Assembly: GCF_933775445.1 (NCBI RefSeq)
Contig: NC_065873.1
Span: 22,444,001-22,508,000 of the forward strand
Length of the DNA: 64,000 nt
Source: Argentina anserina
Lineage: Eukaryota; Streptophyta; Magnoliopsida; Rosales; Rosaceae
Direction of reading: 5' to 3'
Shown: positions 12,364-23,608 of the stretch, piece by piece
Layout: each line of letters begins with the position of its first letter
How positions within the stretch are numbered: position 1 is the first letter of the stretch
Notes under the pieces: model-generated
What the model was told of the DNA's origin: nothing
Databases searched by the model: none
What the model saw: only the letters and a program-made list of their open reading frames with translations
Program-made: the position numbers and the translations under genes

Positions 12364-13190
12364 TGTAGACACATGAAATTTAATGAAGTAAATTATCTTC
12401 GTTAAATGATTAAATCGACCAAGAGCCCGACAAAATTACACACGTGGCCCAAAAGTTAACAAAGTTTGTGCGGATCCGAATAAAACTCGTGTCAGCACAT
12501 AAACGGATGATCGTAATCAAAGCTACGTGATTTCGAAAATTGAATGTCATTGACGATTCGAAATGGTAATCGGACATTTGATTAAATTAATAAATTCTTT
12601 AACGGCTATAATTAAATCAATTATTTTCTGTTTAATTTAGTTATGAGAATGACTAATTTTGAATTAATCGGAAAATACATATTGATTTAATCATACAATT
12701 AAGGAAATTTATTATTTTAGTGTCATTAAAATATTGTACAAAATAGAAACCTTGACACTATAAATACCCCTTTTAACATGAAGAGAGGGGGAAATTTTTG
12801 AGACTTGGAGAAGAAGGAGAAAAATCACTTGAGAAAGATCACTCTCGACAAGTCCACGAAGATCATCAATGCAAGTCCACGAAGATCATCAAATCTACGA
12901 AAAATCATCAAGCGGCCAAATCGCTCGTTCTTCATCAAATCTAAATCCAAACTCAAGTCCACGAAGAATCATCAAGCGGCCAAATCGCTCGTTCTTCATT
13001 AAATCTAAATCCAAATCAAACTCAAATTCTCAAGATCAAGTGCACGTCACCCTTGAGCCAAGTCATATACGAAGATAGAATCAGAGGAGTTCACAAATAT
13101 TGTAACCCCGCGCTTGATTATAAATAAATCACATTTTTATTTGTATACGTGTCTGCATTCTCTTATTGGTTTTCAGATTATCGTTCTACA
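12364..13190. mobile_element. solo LTR (827 bp)
   Basis: The segment begins TGTAGACACATG and ends TTCTACA. It is flanked by GTATG on the left and ATATG on the right, a 4-of-5 match to a 5-bp target duplication. It has LTR-like content: a TATA box (CACTATAAATACCCC) near 12757 and, about 300-350 bases later, polyadenylation-like AATAAA sequence. No internal retrotransposon coding lies beside it, so it looks like the product of LTR-LTR recombination. A ~65-base stretch containing CATCAAGCGGCCAAATCGCT is duplicated in tandem at about 12900-13020. The Ty3/gypsy-type assignment is only an impression. Confidence 0.68.
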
Positions 13191-15250
13191 ATATGAATAA
13201 TTTTCCTTCTATTTTCTGTGTCGGTCGAGAATGAATCATTGTGTGTATAACTCACGGTATGATATTTGTGCGTAATCGAGTATCGTGAGGTAGTTGCTAA
13301 GATTAAAATGGCTATAACATACATATTATTGCAAATGCAAAGGGTTCATGTATTCAGGTGTTCAGGCCTTCAGGGGTTATCGATTTATGCTATTTTCAGA
13401 CACATACATACCATTCGTGTAAAATTTCCTAGGACAACTAATTGTCTTAAGCAACTATATATATTTTACGTAGCTAATAAAGAGACGTGACATCAACGGC
13501 ACATTAATTTTCTGGAGACATTCTGTCACTAATTAATATGTATAATAATTAGTAATTTATAACTGTGAGCATCACCCCAATCAGAAAAATTAGAGAAATT
13601 ATTATATAATAAATTTTGTCATTTTCACCACGTACATGTTAATTATATTATGGCGTAATATGATTGGCTGGGTACACCACATGACAATATCACGTGATGT
13701 GGCGGGTACACATAACAATTACTCGAAAAATTATTATATATACGCGGTACATAGTGTATAGGGCGTATTTTTTTTAATATTATTAGTTTATTTTTTATAA
13801 TATTTATTTATAATTAATTACTCATATTAAATAATCTTATATACCCTAGACGTGATTCAAGGTACGTACCCGGCCAGTTCTATACCTTGCGCTTCAAGTG
13901 AATTCTATCATTTCATTCACCAAACGAGTAATTTTGACCTAGCTGCACTGTTGAAGGCTTGAAGCCCTTGGTGTGAATGTGTGATCAAAGTTCGAAGTTC
14001 CTTTCAGACACAGACATCCTCATCAAACCAAAACTGGTAAATGAAAGTGAAAGAAAGTTTGAACTTAGTGGGTGGCAGATCCACTAATCAGGCTTCCAGA
14101 ACCATTCTTCATCTCTTTTGATTAATCTAATTCAACCAACGTTTACCCACGTACGTACGTACGTCCCATCTCACAGTCGACTCTCTCAAAAAACTGATGA
14201 AGAAGTAAGTTGAAAAGAGCCGGTCAAGCCGGCGAGGGACTCTGACGTGTCCCAATTCAGTCAAACTTACCTTCGGAAATTTTCGAACGCTCTGGAATAG
14301 CTTAATCGTAAGTGCCATAGACAAAGGTGGTGTTACGTACAGTAGTCGATCGACTCTTACTAGCTCCCTGCGATCGAATGAGCGAGCACGGTGTTGTATG
14401 CATGCGGTTAAAGCTTTGTCCAAAACCCCTTTTTCAGCAGCGGAGCTTTCAGTTTGATGATTTCTAAGAGAATTTAAGTGGTCGCTCTCTTATAGTTGCA
14501 CAGGGGTAATTGGTGTCGGGGAGTTTAATTTGCTGCTAAGCACTTGTTCTTTTCCTTATCTTTACTTATTTCCATGTATCCATCTGCTATTTTCAGTAGC
14601 TACTTCCCAAACTGTGATTCATCACGTACTTTGTTCTCTCCCTTATATACTGCATTTGTTTATAGACGTGTGCTCATCCACCTAAATAAAGTTAGTTAGT
14701 ATAAAGAAGTGCTCATCCCGGCATATGAAAACTGGTTGTATTTTTCATAAAAGGGTTATTTAGCTTAGTCGAAATGGTCAGCACATGCATGATCGAGACT
14801 AGAAGAGTATATAATGAATCAGGCAGAAACGATCTGTATCTAATTGTTCATAATTAAGCAAGACTACATATGTATCTTCATCGCACTGTTGTCGATGTTT
14901 GAAGCAATATGTGCTCATGTCTCGCATATAATTGACTAACACTAATAGTGAGTAATAATAGTGATAATACTAGCTATAGCTAGTTAGACAATATTGACCA
15001 AACAATATTAGACTCGCTAGAACCACTCGTGTAGACGTTTTTGGTATGTTCTTGAACAGCTTTATAAATCAATTCAATGAGATCTTGAATTGTATATGGT
15101 TAGGAATCAGGATTAAAAAATTCACTAAGAAAAGAAATTGAAATAATACTATTAAACATCGATCTACCCACTAGGAGCAAGAACATTTGTGGCTACAACT
15201 TTAACTCTTCATGCAGTAACCTATTATTGGCAATATATTTCAATGGTAAC
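13191..15250. other. intergenic, nothing assignable
   Basis: AT-rich DNA without coding signal. A perfect-looking short palindrome around CACGTGATGTGG occurs near 13690. Minus-strand open frames at 14127-14423 lack ATG-context and family resemblance. Confidence 0.4.
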
Positions 15251-15697
15251 CTAGGCTGCAAGGAATCAGGTACGGGTACACGGAAGCGTTTTTTTCAATT
15301 TTGTTAGGAAACGAGTACATTTTGGAAACATCGTAATAAAAATTATATATATATATATTATATTAAAAAATAAATATAATAACAAATTTTTAATTTAAGT
15401 AACTTAAAGTCTCAAATAAATTAAATAATTTAGTGTTCTACATTCGAAATAACACAAATATAATGAGAGATATATATATCAACAAGAAGGAGGGATGGTT
15501 GGCGACTCGGCGGAAGGTCAAAAATATGTCGAAATGAGTCATTTGACTCAACGAATGTAGGTCTAACTTTTACTTTTTTTATCGGAAACTCGCGTTTCCA
15601 TTTCGGAAACTCACGCATCCAAAACACCTTTTTCGGAAACGCGTTTTCACGCAGTTCCGCTTCGGAAATGAGAAACGCGCCTTTCCGTGCTTCCTAG
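15251..15697. mobile_element. hAT-type MITE (447 bp) upstream of NSP2
   Basis: A perfect 8-bp direct repeat, ATGGTAAC, lies on both sides (15243-15250 and 15698-15705), the hAT duplication length. Termini are inverted and imperfect: CTAGGCTGCAAGGAA against CTAGGAAGCACGGAA (12 of 15). The right part is rich in CGGAAAC/GAAACGCG motifs in both orientations, as in hAT subterminal repeats. There is no coding capacity. The right end lies about 350 bases before the NSP2 TATA box. Confidence 0.8.
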
Positions 15698-16048
15698 ATG
15701 GTAACTACACACACTTTTTTTTAATGGGAACTACACACTTAAATCTACATAACTTGATTAATTTTTTTACTCAAATTAATAATTATTACCAACATTGCTA
15801 TTTAACTAAGGCTGTACGTTTCTCTGATGCTCGTTCACGCTGCTAGCGCATCAGCTGGGATATCTGCCAACATATCTGCTCAAGCTGCCATGCATGAAGT
15901 AAAAGAAAGAAAGGGTTCCCAGTTAATTAATCAAACTAACTAAGCCTTTTTCAAATATCTTAAAACCCTAGGGGCGTGAGTGTAAACTGCAAAGTGTTGA
16001 TCATGTTTTAAACACATAACTAATAAACTCTGATTACGACCGGGAGTG

Positions 16049-16056
16049 TATAAAAA
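16049..16056 (+). promoter_or_regulatory. TATA box of NSP2
   Basis: TATAAAAA sits 161 bases before the first ATG. This would place transcription start near 16080 and give a roughly 130-base leader. Confidence 0.6.
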
Positions 16057-16209
16057 TCAACTCACATCGGTACTTGATCCCATCTAAGTTAATTTAACTC
16101 TTAGTAATATCTTCTCCGGCAAACTCAACTCTCTCTATCTTGCTCCAGCCTTCTCTAATATCTCCGAACACACCTTAAAGATTACTAAGCTAGCCAACCC
16201 CAAAACTGC

Positions 16210-17769
16210 ATGACAGAGTTACTCATGCTAAGCTCAGCTATGGAGCTTGAGCTCGACGACCTCGATGTCGATCTCTCCGGCTGCAGCACTGAAGCCACAA
16301 GCACCACCAACACTGCCATTTTCCCCGACCAGTGGTACGACTGGTCTTCCGTCGTCGACTGGGAGGCTCTCGCTCCGATCAACCAGCTCGCTGGAGGTGG
16401 AGACTTTCACGAGCTGTTTGAATCCATGATGGAAGGGCGAGATAACGGCTGTGAGATGGACTCGCCGTCGTCCGAGATGGTTGAGGAAACGTCAAACTCG
16501 TGCTACACCACGACGTCGACGTCGCAGTCGACGGAGGTGACGATGCTGGAGGACGTCGCGGCAACATCGAACGGCGAGGATACAAAGGGCTTGAGATTGG
16601 TACATCTGTTGATGGCGGCAGCGGAGGCGCTGACCGGCGCAAACAAGAGCCGAGATCTGGCTCGTGTGATATTGGTTCGGCTCAAAGAGTTGGTTTCCCC
16701 AACTGACGGTACTAACATGGAGAGGCTGGCGGCGTATTTTACCGAGGCCCTTCAGGGTTTGCTAGAAGGCGCCGGTGGTGGTGTCAGCCACTCCAAGCAT
16801 TTGATCGGAAATGGGTCCCACCGCGACCACGGCCACCATCCGACTGACGTGATCGCGGCGTTTCAGCTACTTCAAGACATGTCGCCCTACGTCAAGTTCG
16901 GCCACTTCACGGCAAATCAGGCCATTTTGGAGTCTGTGGTCCATGACAGGAGGGTCCACATAGTCGACTATGACATCATGGAGGGCATTCAATGGGCCTC
17001 TCTGATGCAGGCCTTGGTGTCTAGGAAGGATGGCCCACCGACCCCACATCTTAGAATTACTGCTTTGTCGCGAGGTGGGAGCGGCCGGAGGTCGATTGGG
17101 ACCGTCCAAGAGACCGGTCGCCGTCTGACGGCGTTTGCCACGTCCATTGGACAACCGTTTTCGTTTCACCAATGTAGGTTGGATTCAGACGAGACATTTC
17201 GACCGTCTGCCCTAAAGTTGGTTAAGGGCGAGGCCTTAATAATTAACTGCATGCTAAACCTCCCACACTTTAGTTACCGTTCCCCGGATTCGATTGCTTC
17301 ATTTTTAACTGGAGCCAAGACCCTGAACCCCAGACTGGTGGCCTTGGTTGAAGAAGAGGTTAGGCCTGCCGGAGATGGAGGCTTTGTGGCTCGCTTCATG
17401 GATTCATTGTATCACTATTCGGCTGTCTACGACTCGCTGGAGGCCGGCTTCCCCATGCAAAGCCGGGCTCGAGCATTAGTCGAGAGGGTGTTCTTGGGGC
17501 CTCGAATAGCAGGGTCGTTGGCTCGTATCTATCGAGCCCATGGAGATGTAGGTTGCTCTTGGTGGGAGTGGTTAGGAGCGCTAGGGCTAAAGCCGATGCC
17601 AATAAGCTTCGCCAATCACTGTCAGGCAAAGCTTTTGTTGGGTCTTTTCAATGATGGTTATAGGGTGGAGGAGGTGGCAAATCATAGGTTGGTTTTAGGT
17701 TGGAAATCACGGTCTTTACTATCAGCTTCCATTTGGACTTCACCCCCCGTATCTGATGTTGCTAATTAG
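16210..17769 (+). CDS. NSP2: GRAS transcription regulator NSP2 (nodulation signaling pathway 2), 519 aa, intronless
   Basis: The 519-residue frame has the family's order. An acidic N-terminus contains DQWYDWSSVVDWEAL (about 40-54). A Ser/Thr-rich spacer follows, then the leucine-rich segment GLRLVHLLMAAAEALTG (127-143). The VHIID-type motif RVHIVDYDIMEGIQWASL lies at about 248-265, a PFYRE-region counterpart at about 355-450, and the SAW end with RSLLSASIW at about 501-509. Full-length similarity to legume NSP2, including NMERLAA and SFANHCQAKLLLGLF, is unmistakable. NSP2 acts in the nucleus with the GRAS protein NSP1. It promotes strigolactone synthesis and symbiotic signalling, and in plants that do not nodulate it supports arbuscular mycorrhiza. 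A second in-frame ATG at 16240 (MELELDD) could be the real start. A miR171h-like target lies at 16664-16684. Confidence 0.95.
   Translation: MTELLMLSSAMELELDDLDVDLSGCSTEATSTTNTAIFPDQWYDWSSVVDWEALAPINQLAGGGDFHELFESMMEGRDNGCEMDSPSSEMVEETSNSCYTTTSTSQSTEVTMLEDVAATSNGEDTKGLRLVHLLMAAAEALTGANKSRDLARVILVRLKELVSPTDGTNMERLAAYFTEALQGLLEGAGGGVSHSKHLIGNGSHRDHGHHPTDVIAAFQLLQDMSPYVKFGHFTANQAILESVVHDRRVHIVDYDIMEGIQWASLMQALVSRKDGPPTPHLRITALSRGGSGRRSIGTVQETGRRLTAFATSIGQPFSFHQCRLDSDETFRPSALKLVKGEALIINCMLNLPHFSYRSPDSIASFLTGAKTLNPRLVALVEEEVRPAGDGGFVARFMDSLYHYSAVYDSLEAGFPMQSRARALVERVFLGPRIAGSLARIYRAHGDVGCSWWEWLGALGLKPMPISFANHCQAKLLLGLFNDGYRVEEVANHRLVLGWKSRSLLSASIWTSPPVSDVAN
16664..16684 (+). promoter_or_regulatory. 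predicted miR171h target site in NSP2 mRNA
   Basis: The segment reads GTGATATTGGTTCGGCTC within codons for ARVILVRLKE. It is near-complementary to the miR171h form known to target NSP2 in Medicago; by recall of that microRNA there are about three mismatches or wobbles over 21 positions. It differs from the canonical miR171 target of HAM-type GRAS genes. The match is visible, but regulation here is inferred. Confidence 0.7.
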
Positions 17770-20700
17770 TTTCTTCAAATTTCACTACTGGCCTTTTGTC
17801 TGCCCCTTTTCTCTTCTCCTACTCTTCCCTCTCTCATTTTTACAATTAGTTACAAGTTCCCAGAGCAGGGTTTCCAGTTTGCAGTAACCTGTCAGGGGAG
17901 TTTGAACCAATTGTTGGTCGAGATTGTAACAGGTCACAATTTTGAAATTTCGTTTCAAGCCATTATAGTTAAGCTGTTTAAAGCGTGGTTAGTTTTAAAA
18001 AAAAAACAAGGATGTCTTTCTCTCGAGTGTTTGTAATATAAATAAAATTATGTTACCCAAAGCTTATCAAGGAGATCTAATACTTAATGATGAGATTTCC
18101 TAGCTTCCAAAACTGTTGCTAATAATTAAAAGTACTAATTCTGCAAGATATACATTCATTTTATACTCAAACTAGCGAATAGTAAACGTACTCATCATAA
18201 CTTGAGTATGATAAACTAAATGTTCTATGTAGTTGTTTGGATTATGCATGGTAAATAATTGAAATGCATGAGTCTTTGTAATCAATCACTCAAAAGAACA
18301 AAAAAATGAAGGGCAGAAGTCTTTGCAAGTTTCTTTAAATACTCCAACATTCTCTCTGTCTTGCAACTAGGCTCATTCACGAGAAGTAATGTTTTATCAC
18401 TTCATGCATGATGGTTTCCCTATTCCATCGTTTTTCAAAGGTTGTACCATTGACTTCAAAGCTCGTGTTCTCTCACTTTCAGGTTAGCTAGCCCCAGAGG
18501 CATCCTCTTGTTTGTTTTCAGAGCCTGGAAACCTTTTCTTTTAGGTATTCAACTTATAAGCATTTGAAAAATAAATAACAAGGAGAACTGCAAATATTAT
18601 TGTTTTAGCAGAAACTACGCAATAAGAAGTAAAAAGCGCGTAATAATATAGGTTAATCTACTATACATCAATATATGTTATACGTTTGACAACATATATT
18701 ATTTTTTTGACCTTACTCACAAAACAATATCGACCATCGGATGTAAGATGTATAGCATACATCGATGTATATTCGAATTTTTCCAATAATATTGGTTGTA
18801 GCTAGTAAGACTAGAAGTATAAGAAGAGGGAGCTTTTCCGAGCCTTCTTCCAGATCCACACCACGTGATCACGGAGGCGCCTAATCCTCGATCTATTATC
18901 ACCACAATTAAAATGATAAAATGGTCAGGAAGTAAAGTTCACGAGTCCAAACTTGAACAAAAAATGGGATAAAACCTCAAATGACAAAGATTTAGACATA
19001 TCTGTACAGAGACCAATAATTTAATTCGGCTTAAGATCAAATTCTGTATATCAATAACAAATTAACAATGTTCCAGTTGCAGCATTCCCAATTAACTTAG
19101 CTATACTCGATCAGTTGACCCAGATCAGACGATTAACTAACAGGCTGTTGGTTGTTGACACATATCCATCTCCTCCATGTGTAATCTATCCTAAACTATG
19201 GGACATCGGAGATTATTCTTAAGAATATGCAGTTAACAACCAATTTCATTTTGTATTTTCATAATCTAAGTTCGTAGATGACAAAAATAGCTTGAGATGC
19301 TCTCTTTCCCCAACTTAAGAACCCTATATTATATATCAAACGCAATACTTAAGCATGTAATTATTAAACGTCACCAACAGTGGTTCTGTCGGCTCCTGCT
19401 CCGAGCCTCAGACATATTTGCTACCACAAACGTAATAGAGTAATGACGATTTGGTTATAATTGATCAACATTATTTCATAGTTACCAATTAAGAACTTTA
19501 GAATTTATATTATATATGCATCAGAATGCTTAGTTTAGAAAAACCCTAGGAACAAGGAAAAGGCTGATCGAGGTGTATACCATCTCTAACAGTAATCCGA
19601 TATTGAATTTCATTCACTTCTGAAACCAATCCGATCATAACCTAAAATAATGCTTTTCTTGGTTTGATGCATTTAGTGATCAGAAGAATTGATATGTTTT
19701 ACTTATGTAAAATATAATGCTTAGTGGTAGATCTAAGAATGAGGCGGGGTTCTATCTTCAGACCAAATTTCAAGGTATATAGCTGATCGACCTCAAATAT
19801 ACGGCAATAATGGCATGATTCTTTTCTCTTATTTCATGCAAGAAGAGAGACATAAATATGTGGGTGCATGTATACGTTTACATAGACGACTGATAGATCA
19901 GAGTTAAATTCTCATTTTGCATGTTTTGCTATATATCGAGATGTTATGAAAATCTATTTGTATTTGATTACATTTTACAAAGATCAATGTACTCTAAAGA
20001 TCTAAGTTGCAAAATACACAATTGGAACTTTAGCTCTATCATATGAGGATCATGACTATGAGGTTATCACATACCAGATACATGCATGTTTTTCTTCCTC
20101 GATCTTAATTTTCTGTTACCTATATCTTCTTCTAAAACTCCCAGAGTACTCAAATCTTTCATGCGCATAGCCAAGTCTCCTCCTCTAGTCTGTCTTGTAC
20201 CTCAGAGCACCGACCTATTATCAATTTTCAAACATGACAAAGTTCCCCAACAGAGTACAAACAAATGAACTAACTGCCTGCATGCCTAATCTTACTCGTC
20301 AGTCGTCACTACTGAAGTACTGATACGTAAATTTTGAAGCCATACTCACATATGGGGCCTGTTGAAAGCGTATGGTCGTATACCGTCTTCTGGGCAAATT
20401 AATTTAAGGTCCAATTTCTATATTTGTTTAAATGGCTAACCATGTGTTAACTACACTAGAGGAATGTCAATATCACCATCAAAGCAAGTGTTGATGTGAT
20501 CCATGAAATTGTAAATTTGGTAGCAAACTATAAGAATAGAGTTCATATTTCTATGAAGAATTGTTCAAAAGAGCATTGACATTTTTGCCTTGTTCATCTT
20601 TATATACTCAAGTTGGTCAAGTTTACAACTCATTTCTGACCATAGAAAAACCCTCAAGACCCAATAGAAACTCCATGTTGGGTTTCATCACCCAAATTCC

Positions 20701-20845
20701 CTAAAGAATCCATGACAAGCCCACTTTCATTCAGAAGAGGCATGAAACACACCTGGGGGCTGAGGCTGTGTGTACCTTCTTTAGCAAACCAAAAAAGATT
20801 CTCACACACAAAATAGTCTCCTCCCTTCGGTTTGCAGCCACTGGC
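17770..20845. other. intergenic between NSP2 and the aminotransferase
   Basis: This begins with the NSP2 3' flank, including a pyrimidine-rich stretch and a poly(A) run at 17998-18007. One small inverted-repeat element lies at 18650-18784. The rest is AT-rich without coding signal, and the last few hundred bases are promoter of the aminotransferase. Confidence 0.45.
18650..18784. mobile_element. small inverted-repeat element (135 bp MITE)
   Basis: The left arm GGTTAATCTACTATACATC and the inverted right arm (ending ATGTATATTCGAATTTTTCC) pair imperfectly around repeated ATACATCRATGTAT motifs. AATAATAT flanks both sides (18642-18649 and 18785-18792). The duplication is AT-rich and could be chance. 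A partial relative, sharing the GTCGGAT and CATACATTGATGTATAG motifs, is at 7890-7950. Confidence 0.5.
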
Positions 20846-20853
20846 TATAAAAA
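20846..20853 (+). promoter_or_regulatory. TATA box close to the first ATG of the aminotransferase
   Basis: TATAAAAA lies 35 bases before ATG 20881. Transcription from it would begin at about 20875-20885, on or next to that ATG. This is relevant to which start codon is used. Confidence 0.55.
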
Positions 20854-20880
20854 CGGTTTGTTTCTCCTTGAGGATTTGAC

Positions 20881-23608
20881 ATGCGGATTCAATCTACCTG
20901 GCCATCCTACGAATTGCGGTTTGGCTCTTCAACTCTCTTTAAAGACTTGAGCTTTATAAGGACTAGAACAACCACCGTCTGCCCTCCTTGCTCTTCTGTC
21001 TCCGCCACCATGTCCACCATTTCCACGGAAAAGGATGCCCTTTCCGGTCAAACAGAGTCGAGCCAGATGACCCAGAAGCCTTTACAGGTATACCCACTTG
21101 TTATTCATCCAATAATTTAATGAGTTTGATTTGTTGCCTATCTATATTCTGCTTCCAATTTTGGGTTTAGGGGATTTTAGCTTGTTTGGTTATTTAAAGC
21201 CTAGAGCATTCATCTTTACATTTAATGCTGCCACTGCTTAACACTCCTTATTCTCTGCTATGATCAATCTGCTGTAGTTAAAATTTCTGTTTACAATGTA
21301 TTTTTTTTACCGCATAGATGAATTGTTTCTGGTTTTATGCTTTAGCAGTTGAGCTATTGTTCTGCAATGTTATGAGGTAATGTTTTCATTTCTTTTCTGT
21401 GTTCATTATTTCTAGGAGAAACACAGATGGATAAAATCTTTATATAACTCAAAGTACAATTTGACAACGAATCGAATTATTCGTTGCAACTAAGTTCCTG
21501 CTGAATCAATATTGTAATGTAATAGTTATGTTGCTAGATAATGTAATTTTATGATAGTAAGGTCTTGCTGTTTTCCAATGGTTTAGTTATACCACCTGCA
21601 CACTTGTTTCAAATTTTCTGTAGCAAAAATGCTATCTACCATTCTACCCCAGTATCTTATTTTTGGTTGGCCCTTTCCAAGTCAAACATCATCTTCATTG
21701 TAGCTTCATTTCTGTTGGTTCAATGAGTCCCATATAGAACCAGAAATCAACTTGGTATCTTGTTTATGGAGTGCACAAGCCAACCAAGTGTGTCTCCAAG
21801 AGACTGAATACTTGTCATTTCTGGCCACGTTCATTTACTCGTGGTTGACTAACCTTCATTTTGTGCCACATGACAGTTCATGAGAAAATGCACTAGGGTA
21901 TTAAAAGACTTTTTGGTCATTTTTAAATTAGACCGTTAAGTTATAGGCTTAAAAGTAGTGATCCACTAAAGAGTTACGCAGCAGTTTTACTGTGTCTCTA
22001 ACTACCAAGAAAAGCAGCATATTTGGTTTTAGGATGTGGAAATCCAAGCATCCTAATTGTTCAAAATAAAGGCGTTTGAGTTGTTCAGTGGTGAGTCATA
22101 TGTTCTTCTGTTTCTTCTTGTAATCATTCGATCCCTGTCTTTCCATTTCCTTTCCTCCACCCCATTATATATGATTCTTCTATAAATAAACTCTACATCA
22201 GCACTTCATTTAACTGTCGCTTTTTTTCTTTTTTATCAGCATACTTGATTGGCTTAAGATAAAAGGTGCCACATTCACGGGGGCGAGGGATTTCCAACTG
22301 AGATAAATTAGTGATTATATCTTTTGCTGTGTGATTTATGATGTTGCATATAGCATTCATATCTAGTTGAGTTACATTTGTAGATACATCTTCTTTCAAG
22401 CTTCAATCCTTCATTTGGTAGATTTTAGTATGCATAATGCATCATCACTTGTATGCCAGGTCGCAAAGCGATTGGAAAAATTCAAGACGACAATTTTCAC
22501 GCAAATGAGTACTCTTGCCATTAAACATGGAGCAATAAACCTTGGGCAAGGGTTTCCCAACTTTGATGGTCCCAAGTTTGTAAAGGAAGCTGCGATTCAG
22601 GCCGTAAATGATGGGAAAAATCAATATGCTCGTGGATATGGGGTTCCAGACTTAAACAATGCCATTGCTGAGCGATTCAAGAAAGACACTGGACTTGTTG
22701 TGGACCCTGAGAAGGAAATAACTGTTACCTCTGGGTGCACAGAGGCAATTGCAGCAACCATGTTGGGCTTGATAAATCCTGGTGATGAGGTTATCCTCTT
22801 TGCTCCATTTTATGATTCTTATGAAGCCACTCTTTCCATGGCTGGTGCTAAAGTAAAAGGTATCACACTATGCCCTCCGGATTTTGCTGTCCCCATTGAT
22901 GAACTGAAGTCTGCAATCTCAAAGAATACTCGTGCAATTCTCATCAATACTCCGCATAATCCTACTGGAAAGATGTTCACCCGAGAGGAACTTGACACTA
23001 TTGCATCTCTGTGTATTGAAAATGATGTACTGGTGTTCACTGATGAAGTTTATGATAAGTTGGCTTTTGAAATGGATCACATTTCTATGGCTTCTCTTCC
23101 AGGAATGTACGAGCGTACAGTAACCCTGAATTCCTTGGGGAAAACATTCTCGTTAACGGGGTGGAAGATCGGTTGGGCTATAGCTCCCCCTCACCTGTCA
23201 TGGGGAGTGCGACAGGCACACTCTTATCTCACTTTTGCTACCTCCACTCCTATGCAGTGGGCGGCTGCAACAGCTCTCAGAGCCCCAGACTCCTACTTTC
23301 TCGAGCTGAAAAGAGATTACTCAGCAAAGAAGAAACTTTTGGTGGAGGGATTGAAGGCTGTTGGTTTCAAAGTGTACCCGTCCAGGGGGACCTACTTTGT
23401 GGTTGTGGATCACACTCCTTTTGGCTTGCCAAATGATGTTGCATTTTGTGAGTATCTGATCAAGGAAGTTGGTGTGGTGGCAATCCCTACTAGTGTGTTT
23501 TATTTAAACCCAGAAGAAGGAAAGAATCTAGTTAGATTCACTTTCTGCAAGGATGAGGGAACTCTAAGGGCTGCAGTTGAGAGGATGAAAGAGAAGCTGA
23601 AAAATTAA
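20881..23608 (+). CDS. PLP-dependent aminotransferase, kynurenine aminotransferase / glutamine transaminase K type
   Basis: There are two exons, 20881-21087 and 22460-23608, separated by a 1372-base GT-AG intron in phase 0, giving 451 aa. This is a fold-type I aminotransferase. INLGQGFPNFDGP is near the start of the domain, NQYARGYGVPDLN follows, NTPHNPTG carries the conserved Asn (about 236), DEVYDKLAF the Asp (about 264), and SLGKTFSLTGWK the Schiff-base Lys (about 297). NLVRFTF holds the substrate-carboxylate Arg. Similarity to Arabidopsis At1g77670 is very strong. The family converts kynurenine or glutamine-type amino acids and 2-oxo acids. The first 43 residues (Ser/Thr/Arg-rich, almost no acidic residues) look like an organelle transit peptide. 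An in-frame ATG at 21010 in a GCCACCATG context could start a cytosolic form. Substrate range cannot be read from sequence. Confidence 0.93.

Noticed and set aside
14127..14423. 98-residue minus-strand frame
   Set aside because: Arg-rich composition without domain features in AT-rich intergenic DNA; no splice partners or promoter.
16240..17769. Alternative GRAS subfamily (HAM or SCR)
   Set aside because: The N-terminal block, the variant microRNA site and the C-terminal SFANHCQAKLLLGLF match NSP2 rather than HAM or SCR proteins.
22367..22459. Open frame upstream of aminotransferase exon 2
   Set aside because: It is intron sequence: a TGCCAG acceptor at 22459 precisely joins exon 1 in phase and restores the family sequence.
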